A stretch of 20,066 nucleotides of DNA from NCBI GenBank assembly GCA_027858275.1, contig JAQIDA010000154.1, positions 1-20,066 on the forward strand, given 5' to 3'. Under the pieces are notes generated by a model, which had not been told where the DNA came from, ran no database searches, and worked only from the letters and a program-made list of their open reading frames with translations. A program made the translations under genes and the position numbers. This DNA comes from Candidatus Kapaibacterium sp. GTDB lineage: Bacteria > Bacteroidota > Ignavibacteria > Kapaibacteriales > UBA2268. Position 1 is the stretch's first letter; each line of letters opens with the position of its first letter. Positions 15,011 through 20,066 of this stretch are shown one piece after another.

Positions 15011-15847
15011 TCACCACTTTTTCTCAATATTAGTTTTAACACTTTTTTGCTTTTTCTTCAGTTTTTTTTGAAGTTTTTGCTCTTCTTTTTGGAGTGCTTT
15101 CAGCATTCTCTCAGCATCTTCTTTGGAGATTTTCTGTTCCTGAGGTTTTGGGCCTTTTTCTTGTTTGTCTTGGTCTTTTGCACCTTGATCTTGCTGCTGT
15201 TGCTGATCTTTCTTTTCTCCGTCTTTTTTCTGATCGTCTTTCTTACCCTGATCTTGCTTTTTCTGATCGTCTTTTTTGGATTGGTCTTTTTTATCTTGAT
15301 CTTTTTTACCTTGATCCTGCTTTTGATCTTTCTTGTCTTGATCCTTATTTTTGTCGTCCTTCTTCTGATCGTCCTTCTTTTTCTGTTCCTGCTGCTGTTG
15401 CAACAAACGCCGCGCGTACTCATAATTATATTTAGCGTCAGGATCATTCGGATTGTTCAATACAGAGTTTTTGAAGGCCTCCAGACCTTCTTTATACTTC
15501 TTGCTTTGCAAATACGAATTACCGAGATTGTGATAAGAGTCGGCAAGCTCAGTTTTGTCAGCACCTTGCGCGCTCAATGTTTGGAATATCTTTTCGGATT
15601 CTTCGAATTTCCCCTGTTTATACAGAGCGTCACCCAGATTGAAAGATGCTTCTTCGGTGGGAGACAATTCGAGGGCTTTGCGATAACTGACTTCGGCTTC
15701 GTTGTATTTTTTCTCGTGATAGAGACGATTGCCTTCTCGAACCAAATCGCCGGCGGGATCTGCCTTTAATTCATATCCTGCTGACATAACTAACGCAATA
15801 ATTGTTATATTTAAGATCATTATATTTATTATCGAAAATCGTTTCAT
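15011..15847 (-). CDS. batC: BatC, TPR protein with low-complexity K/D/Q linker
   Basis: A 278-residue exported TPR protein of the Bat operon. The start is the ATG at 15845-15847: it overlaps the batB stop as ATGA and has GGGGAG about 8 bases upstream. An in-frame TTG 27 bases further upstream would add nine residues of no family character. It has a signal peptide (about 1-29), three TPR-like repeats (about 30-140: AGDLVREGNRLYHEKKYNEAE, EASFNLGDALYKQGKFEESEKI, DSYHNLGNSYLQSKKYKEGLEAF), and then about 90 residues made almost only of K, D and Q. It ends in a short conserved helix (KISKEDAERMLKALQKEEQKLQKK) typical of BatC C-termini. It probably acts at the periplasmic face with BatB, BatD and BatE. 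Confidence 0.92.
   Translation of the reverse strand: MKRFSIINIMILNITIIALVMSAGYELKADPAGDLVREGNRLYHEKKYNEAEVSYRKALELSPTEEASFNLGDALYKQGKFEESEKIFQTLSAQGADKTELADSYHNLGNSYLQSKKYKEGLEAFKNSVLNNPNDPDAKYNYEYARRLLQQQQEQKKKDDQKKDDKNKDQDKKDQKQDQGKKDQDKKDQSKKDDQKKQDQGKKDDQKKDGEKKDQQQQQDQGAKDQDKQEKGPKPQEQKISKEDAERMLKALQKEEQKLQKKLKKKQKSVKTNIEKKW
15135..15403 (-). repeat. Degenerate minisatellite-like tract in batC
   Basis: About 270 bp of short, imperfect repeats built around GAYCAG, AAGAAAGAC and similar units encode variations of KKDQ, DQGKK and DDQKK. Such tracts expand and contract easily. It also creates long meaningless open frames on the other strand and in another minus frame. Confidence 0.7.
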
Positions 15848-16884
15848 TTCTTTTTCTCCCCGAATAAATTCCAAGATGACAAGAATCTGTTTTTGCGTTC
15901 GGACAAAAGCAGTTCAAATATAAAAAACAAGATAGCGAGACCGGCGAAATATTGGAAACGATCTTCGTAGTCTGTATATAATTTCGATTCAAATTCTTTC
16001 TTTTCCATGCCGGCAATTTCATTTATCAAAGCGCCGAGATCGAGATTTGCTCCTGAAGAGCGTGTAAACTTACCGTTGCCGTATTCAGCAATTTGGCTGA
16101 GCATTGATGCATCGAGTTTTGAGATGACCACATTGCCGTCCTGATCCTTTTGGAAATCTTTTCTGACTCCGCGGGAATATATCGGTATCGGCGCCCCCTT
16201 TTCAGAACCCATACCTATTGTATGAACAACCACGCCTTGTTCCGCCGCTTTTGTCGCGGCTCCGATAGCGTCGTCCTCATGATTCTCTCCGTCGCTGATG
16301 ATAATCAAAGCTTTGTGTTTGTCCTGATCTTGCTCGAAGGATTCGGTCGCCAGCTCAATTGCCAGACCTATAGCCGTGCCTTGAGTTCCTATAATATCAA
16401 AATCAGCAGTATGCAGGAACAATTTCGCTGCGGAATAATCCGAGGTCAGCGGCAAATGCAAAAAAGCCTCGCCGGCAAACAGTATCAAACCAATACGATC
16501 ATTCTGCATTCTGTCGACCAATTTCGAGATTGACTGCTTGGCGCGTTCCAATCTGTTGGGAAGTATATCCTCCGCTCTCATACTGTTGGATATATCCAAA
16601 GCGATAATCACATCTACGCCTTCTCGCTTGATTTCCTCGATCTTTGTTCCGATCTGAGGATTGGCAAGAGCTATTGCCGCAAAAGCAAAAGCCGCCATAG
16701 TCAAGGAGAATTTGACAATAGGTTTATATTTAGAGACTTCCGGGAACAGGTCTTTAATAAGTTCCGGATTGCCGAATCTTTTCAATTTTCTCGATCTTCG
16801 TCCGCGCATAAGCAGAAAAGCCCCAAAGAGCAGAGGGATCAATAATAAGACGTACAAATATTCAATACTTTCAAAACGAAACAT
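15844..16884 (-). CDS. batB: BatB, membrane-anchored von Willebrand A domain protein
   Basis: A 346-residue BatB. An N-terminal TM helix (about 8-26) is followed by RRSRKLKRFGNPELIKDLFP, and a second TM (about 56-76) ends in the family motif ALANPQIGTK. The vWFA domain (about 88-280) has a complete MIDAS: DISNSM (Asp-x-Ser-x-Ser), a Thr in GTQGTAIG, and Asp in IISDGENHEDD. A third TM helix sits at about 314-332 before a short basic tail. The domain should be periplasmic and bind partners through a divalent metal. It is the first gene of a batB-C-D-E operon. No batA, DUF58 or moxR gene precedes it; trkH lies upstream instead. Overlap with batC is 4 bp (ATGA). Confidence 0.93.
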   Translation of the reverse strand: MFRFESIEYLYVLLLIPLLFGAFLLMRGRRSRKLKRFGNPELIKDLFPEVSKYKPIVKFSLTMAAFAFAAIALANPQIGTKIEEIKREGVDVIIALDISNSMRAEDILPNRLERAKQSISKLVDRMQNDRIGLILFAGEAFLHLPLTSDYSAAKLFLHTADFDIIGTQGTAIGLAIELATESFEQDQDKHKALIIISDGENHEDDAIGAATKAAEQGVVVHTIGMGSEKGAPIPIYSRGVRKDFQKDQDGNVVISKLDASMLSQIAEYGNGKFTRSSGANLDLGALINEIAGMEKKEFESKLYTDYEDRFQYFAGLAILFFIFELLLSERKNRFLSSWNLFGEKKK

Positions 16885-17135
16885 TCTTATATGTCCAAGG
16901 CATATTAATAAATATCTAACTGATGAAACAACCTCAAACCGGCGGCTGTTTTCATAAGTTTGACACGAAAAATAATGCGATTTATTATATTATGTTGTGT
17001 GCGAAAGATTTTGATTGGGATTTTTCGGATTTGGAACAATATTGAGGGACCTGCAACATTGCTTGTGCTCCGGAATTGTTCCTTAATACCGACAATCAAA
17101 AATTCCGGTTCAAACCCCCTTGCTCTCAGCCTCGG
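16885..17135. promoter_or_regulatory. Intergenic region upstream of batB, with an 8-bp dyad
   Basis: 251 bp between trkH (ends 17136) and batB, both minus strand. The bat operon promoter should lie here, but no TAnnTTTG box was found on the minus strand. GGAACAAT (17033-17040) and ATTGTTCC (17075-17082) form a perfect 8-bp inverted repeat with a 34-bp spacer, about 150-200 bp before batB: a possible operator pair or coincidence. No strong terminator for trkH is visible, so read-through into the bat operon is possible. Confidence 0.35.
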
Positions 17136-18587
17136 TCACTTTCGCCAGAAAGAGGGAGCCAGTAAAATAATCACAGTGAAGACTTCCAATCTGCCGACTA
17201 ACATAAAGAATGACAGCAGCCACTTCCCGCCTGTCGGAATAAATGCATAATTATCCGTCGGACCGACTTGCCCCAACCCGGGACCGATATTGTTGATTGT
17301 TGCCGCAACCGCTCCCGCGGCACTCGGGAAGTCGAGTCCCATATAACTCATTATAATGATGCCGAAACCGGTAATTATCATAAACAGGACAAAGAATCCC
17401 GCTATATTGGTCATCACTTTTCTGTCGACAACAGTTCCTCCGATTCGTACCGGGACAATAGCTTGCGGATGAATCAGCTTGACAATTTCGCTATATACAA
17501 ATTTGAATAAAAGATAAAATCTGAGAACTTTCATGCCGCCGCCGGTTGAACCTGCGCAACCTCCGACAAACATCAACAAGAACAAAATTGCCTGCGAACT
17601 TGACGACCATGTCTCATAATCCGCCGTACCATAGCCGGTCGTAGTGATTATAGCTGCCACCTGGAAAAGAGTATATTGAAGCGTCTCAAATATATTTGTG
17701 TAGTTGCGAGCGTAAACATCAATACCGATAAGCAATGTCGCGCCTATTATTATGGAGATATAGAAACGGAACTCCTCGCTCTTCCAAACAGCCCGAAAGC
17801 TCCCCTTGAGCATTCGATAATGCAGAGAGAAATTTGTTCCCGCAATCACCATAAATATAAATATCACATAATCTATATACGCGCTGCCGTAAGATCCGAT
17901 ACTTGCGTTTTTAGTCGAAAATCCTCCTGTCGCCATTGTCCCGAATGAATGACACAGAGCATCAAAAAAGGACATATCGCCGAGCATCAGCAATATGGTT
18001 TCCCCTGCCGTAAACAAAACGTAAACACTCCAAAGAATTTTTGCGGTTTCAGTGATTCTCGGAGATAATTTATCAACAACCGGTCCGGGAACTTCCGCTT
18101 TGAATAACTGCATTCCGCCGACTCCGAGGAAAGGAAGTATCGCGAGAGACAGCACAATAATACCCATACCGCCCAACCAATGCGTCAGACTTCTCCAGAA
18201 CATCAGACCGTGAGGCATAGCCTCAACATCAGTCAAAATCGTTGCGCCCGTTGCCGAGAAACCGGACATCGTTTCGAAAAAAGCATCTGTATATGAAGGT
18301 ATAGCACCGTCGATCACAAACGGCAAAGCGCCGAAGGCGGAAAACACAATCCACGCTAAAGTTACAACGGCAAAGCCCTCTTTGGCTCGAAGCTCCTTTT
18401 TCTCTTTTTCGTTTTTTCTGATGAGCAGAGGAATTATCCCGACAGAAAGACTGATTCCGGAGCTGATCAGCAAAGCTATATAATCGCTGTCACCGTAATA
18501 CAATGAAAACGGGATGGGCAACAACATTGCCACAGCGAGAAAAATCAAAAGCAAACCCAATATTCGCGCTACTATTTTAAATTTCAC
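17136..18587 (-). CDS. trkH: TrkH-type potassium uptake channel subunit
   Basis: A 483-residue TrkH/KtrB-family membrane channel for K+ (possibly Na+/K+) uptake. The four M1-P-M2 units can be followed by their filter segments: SGFSATGATIL (Thr113-Gly114), GTMATGGFST (Thr220-Gly221), ITTTGYGT (Thr317-Gly318) and NNIGPGLGQVG (about 432-441). The gating-loop segment GGCAGSTGGGMKVLRF (342-357) and the C-terminal EVFTVIILLAPSFWRK ending are typical of full-length TrkH. Membrane-bound ATP/NAD-binding partner TrkA is not in the window. It is divergent from the acyl-CoA dehydrogenase gene and upstream of batB on the same strand. It is intact and of normal length. Confidence 0.95.
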   Translation of the reverse strand: MKFKIVARILGLLLIFLAVAMLLPIPFSLYYGDSDYIALLISSGISLSVGIIPLLIRKNEKEKKELRAKEGFAVVTLAWIVFSAFGALPFVIDGAIPSYTDAFFETMSGFSATGATILTDVEAMPHGLMFWRSLTHWLGGMGIIVLSLAILPFLGVGGMQLFKAEVPGPVVDKLSPRITETAKILWSVYVLFTAGETILLMLGDMSFFDALCHSFGTMATGGFSTKNASIGSYGSAYIDYVIFIFMVIAGTNFSLHYRMLKGSFRAVWKSEEFRFYISIIIGATLLIGIDVYARNYTNIFETLQYTLFQVAAIITTTGYGTADYETWSSSSQAILFLLMFVGGCAGSTGGGMKVLRFYLLFKFVYSEIVKLIHPQAIVPVRIGGTVVDRKVMTNIAGFFVLFMIITGFGIIIMSYMGLDFPSAAGAVAATINNIGPGLGQVGPTDNYAFIPTGGKWLLSFFMLVGRLEVFTVIILLAPSFWRK

Positions 18588-18698
18588 GTTTGTTAAGTCG
18601 ATCGGTTAATAACACAATTCTGATCGCAAATTAGTAAATAATATGCAAACTGACATAATTCATATACGGAATTTATAAAAACTTCAGGAGTATACAAA

Positions 18699-18722
18699 AT
18701 GTTTGAGACATCTGCGATCTAA
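18699..18722 (+). other. Seven-codon leader ORF with a good ribosome site
   Basis: AGGAG at 18686-18690 lies 8 bases before ATG at 18699, which opens MFETSAI and stops at TAA 18720-18722. The ribosome site is one of the better ones in the window. Six bases later, in the same frame, an ATG starts the 39-codon ORF at 18729. This could be a translated leader or chance. Confidence 0.25.
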
Positions 18723-18728
18723 ATTAAC

Positions 18729-18848
18729 ATGCAAAAGCCTAACTCCCGTCAGATTCTCAAAACTGCCCTGATTTTTCTTATACCTGTTTATTTCCTTATA
18801 TTTATTATATTTGTAGCTTGTGGTAAATTTGAAAAACACATGTATTGA
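18729..18848 (+). CDS. Possible small hydrophobic peptide or lipoprotein upstream of the acyl-CoA dehydrogenase
   Basis: A 39-codon ORF, too short for usual gene calls. It has a basic N-terminus (MQKPNSRQILK), about 18 hydrophobic residues (ALIFLIPVYFLIFIIFVA), then Cys31-Gly-Lys and a short polar end. The shape is that of a small single-TM peptide or tiny lipoprotein; the lipobox (FVAC) is imperfect. No ribosome site directly precedes it, but a seven-codon leader ORF with AGGAG ends 6 bases upstream in the same frame, so coupled translation is possible. It ends 22 bp before the dehydrogenase start. AT-rich promoter DNA easily yields F/I/L codons, and a TATATTTG promoter box lies inside it, so it may well be fortuitous. 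Confidence 0.3.
   Translation: MQKPNSRQILKTALIFLIPVYFLIFIIFVACGKFEKHMY
18784..18813 (+). promoter_or_regulatory. Bacteroidota-type promoter of the acyl-CoA dehydrogenase gene
   Basis: TATATTTG at 18806-18813 fits the -7 box TAnnTTTG. CTG at 18784-18786, 19 bp upstream, is one base off the TTG expected at -33. Transcription would begin near 18820, about 50 bases before the ATG at 18871. A second TAnnTTTG match at 18824-18831 lacks a good upstream element. Confidence 0.55.
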
Positions 18849-18870
18849 AATAAATTATTAAGGTATCTCT

Positions 18871-20013
18871 ATGATGGACTTTGTACTTACAGAAGAACAA
18901 GAAATGTTGCGCGACATGATTCGCGATTTTGCGACAAACGAATTAAAGCCGGTTGCGGCGAAAATTGACGAGGACGGCAGAATCCCTCAAGAAATTATCG
19001 AAAAAATTGGCGAAATCGGTGTTTTCGGTGCCGCTTTCCCTGAAGAATACGGCGGATCAGGTTTCGGTGAAGTAGGTTACTGCTTAGTACAAGAAGAAAT
19101 GGGCGCGGCTTGTATGTCTACAGCCACAATGATCGGCGCGCACTGCTCAATCGGTCTAAACTCGATCCTCATCGGCGGCAGCGAAGAAATGAAACTAAAA
19201 TATCTTCCGGATTTAACATCAGGAAAAAAAATCGCTGCTTTTGCTTTGACTGAACCCGGTGCGGGATCAGATGCTTTCAACTTAATAACAAAAGCTGAAC
19301 AAGACGGCGACGAATGGGTAATCAACGGTGAAAAACTTTGGATCACAAACGGTCCTTTCGCTGACGTCTTCGCTGTATACGCAAGAACAAAAAGAGGAAT
19401 CACTGCTTTCGTAGTTGAAAAAGGCACTCCCGGTTTCACTGTAGGCGCTGACGAAAAGAAAATGGGTATCAAAGGTTCAAGAACATCTTCATTGACTTTT
19501 GACAATGTTCGCGTTCCAAAAGAAAACATGATCGGCAGAGACGGTCGCGGATTCTTGACAGCTATGAAAACTCTCGACGCGGGCCGCCTTGGTCTCGGCG
19601 CAGCTTGCTTGGGAGCAATGAAAGAATTCCTTCGCTTGTCAGTTGCTTATGCAAAAGAAAGAAAACAGTTCAGTCAGCCGATTGCCAACTTCCAAACAAT
19701 TCAGAACATAATCGCTGAAATGGCAATCATGGTATACACAACCGAATCTTTGGTTTACCGTACTGCCAATGATTATGACAAAGAAACAATGCTTTCACGT
19801 CAGTCAGCAATGGTAAAATGGGTTGCTTCAGAAAACCTTGATAAATGCGCTGATATGGCAATGACGATTTTTGCAGGTATGGGTTATTCAAAAGAAATGC
19901 CGATCGAAAGAATGTATCGTGACTCACGTATCAACAAGATTTTTGAAGGCACAAATGAAATCCAACTTGGCATTATCGCAAGAGACAATTTGAAAAGACA
20001 CGGCACCATGTAA
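18871..20013 (+). CDS. Acyl-CoA dehydrogenase (FAD-dependent)
   Basis: A 380-residue short/medium-chain-type acyl-CoA dehydrogenase, oxidising acyl-CoA to trans-2-enoyl-CoA and passing electrons through FAD to electron-transfer flavoprotein. It has the helical N-terminal domain (about 1-120), the beta-barrel middle domain with signature FALTEPGAGSDAF (124-136) and EKLWITNG (154-161), and the C-terminal helical domain. The C-terminal domain carries RKQFSQPIANFQTIQ (about 264-278), the second signature IFAGMGYSKEMPIERMYRDSRI and the catalytic base Glu359 in IFEGTNEIQ. Length is normal and all key residues are present. AAGG 7 bases before ATG 18871 supports the start. Smooth, uniform codon use (GAA, AAA, GGC/GGT, CGT/CGC) suggests high expression. 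Substrate chain length or branched/short preference cannot be read. It may feed acyl-CoA metabolism together with the ADP-forming synthetase. Confidence 0.95.
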   Translation: MMDFVLTEEQEMLRDMIRDFATNELKPVAAKIDEDGRIPQEIIEKIGEIGVFGAAFPEEYGGSGFGEVGYCLVQEEMGAACMSTATMIGAHCSIGLNSILIGGSEEMKLKYLPDLTSGKKIAAFALTEPGAGSDAFNLITKAEQDGDEWVINGEKLWITNGPFADVFAVYARTKRGITAFVVEKGTPGFTVGADEKKMGIKGSRTSSLTFDNVRVPKENMIGRDGRGFLTAMKTLDAGRLGLGAACLGAMKEFLRLSVAYAKERKQFSQPIANFQTIQNIIAEMAIMVYTTESLVYRTANDYDKETMLSRQSAMVKWVASENLDKCADMAMTIFAGMGYSKEMPIERMYRDSRINKIFEGTNEIQLGIIARDNLKRHGTM

Positions 20014-20066
20014 TCAACTAGGTTGATATTTCAGCGTATAACACAAAGAATCACTCAGTTAAGAGT

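Noticed and set aside
15100..15447. 115-codon second minus-strand frame within batC, very basic
   Set aside because: An out-of-frame reading of the low-complexity K/D/Q tract; no ribosome site and no domain character.
15047..15769. 240-codon plus-strand open frame rich in F, L and I
   Set aside because: It is the antisense shadow of batC: K, D and Q codons read backwards give F, L, V and I. batC has clear homology and operon overlap.
15847..15874. Upstream TTG start for batC adding nine residues
   Set aside because: The ATG at 15847 has a GGGGAG site and forms an ATGA overlap with batB, the same coupling seen for batD and batE.
20013..20027. Hairpin ATCAAC-tag-GTTGAT at the dehydrogenase stop codon as a terminator
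   Set aside because: Only 6 bp, a 3-base loop and no T-run; it cannot be called a terminator.

Overview
The window looks like a chromosomal segment of a Bacteroidota/FCB-group bacterium, possibly close to the Ignavibacteria/Kapabacteria side. The basis is a C-terminal domain of the type IX secretion (Por) kind on a surface beta-propeller protein, a Bat aerotolerance operon (batB-C-D-E), mostly weak Shine-Dalgarno sequences, and a TAnnTTTG-type promoter box. The exact lineage is an inference. No rRNA, tRNA, CRISPR array, transposase or integrase was recognised.

Left part (1-6138, all minus strand): a 1082-residue secreted SBBP beta-propeller/Fn3-like protein with a sorting domain, a 78-residue two-TM protein, and a fused ADP-forming acyl-CoA (acetyl-CoA) synthetase. 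Between them lies a decayed copy of the synthetase's last ~20 codons together with a copy of its terminator, so part of the synthetase locus was once duplicated. The first 29 bases of the window are an exact inverted copy of 560-588, inside the big surface-protein gene. This is either an intragenic invertible element or an assembly/amplification chimera.

Accessory part (6226-9237, minus strand): RhuM-family protein, then an SMC/OLD-like AAA ATPase, then a small stand-alone TOPRIM-like protein. It resembles split OLD/Gabija/PARIS-type defence modules and is the best candidate for an under-described system. Both gaps between these genes hold a hairpin built on the same GACACT-loop-AGTGTC core, in opposite orientations.

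Right part (9543-20066): a plus-strand family 2 glycosyltransferase with four C-terminal TM helices. It converges on a minus-strand lipoprotein of unusual architecture (lipobox, TIG domain, TM helices, TerB-like domain) across a bidirectional terminator. The minus-strand batB-batC-batD-batE operon follows, with ATGA overlaps at batB/batC and batD/batE and its own terminator. batA and moxR are missing next to it, and batE carries one in-frame amber codon where a tyrosine is expected. Then comes trkH (potassium uptake, minus strand) and, divergently, an acyl-CoA dehydrogenase (plus strand) behind a Bacteroidota-type promoter.

The housekeeping theme is envelope and energy metabolism: acyl-CoA turnover (dehydrogenase, ADP-forming synthetase), K+ uptake, envelope glycosylation and stress-related Bat proteins. 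One defence-like island is inserted between metabolic genes.
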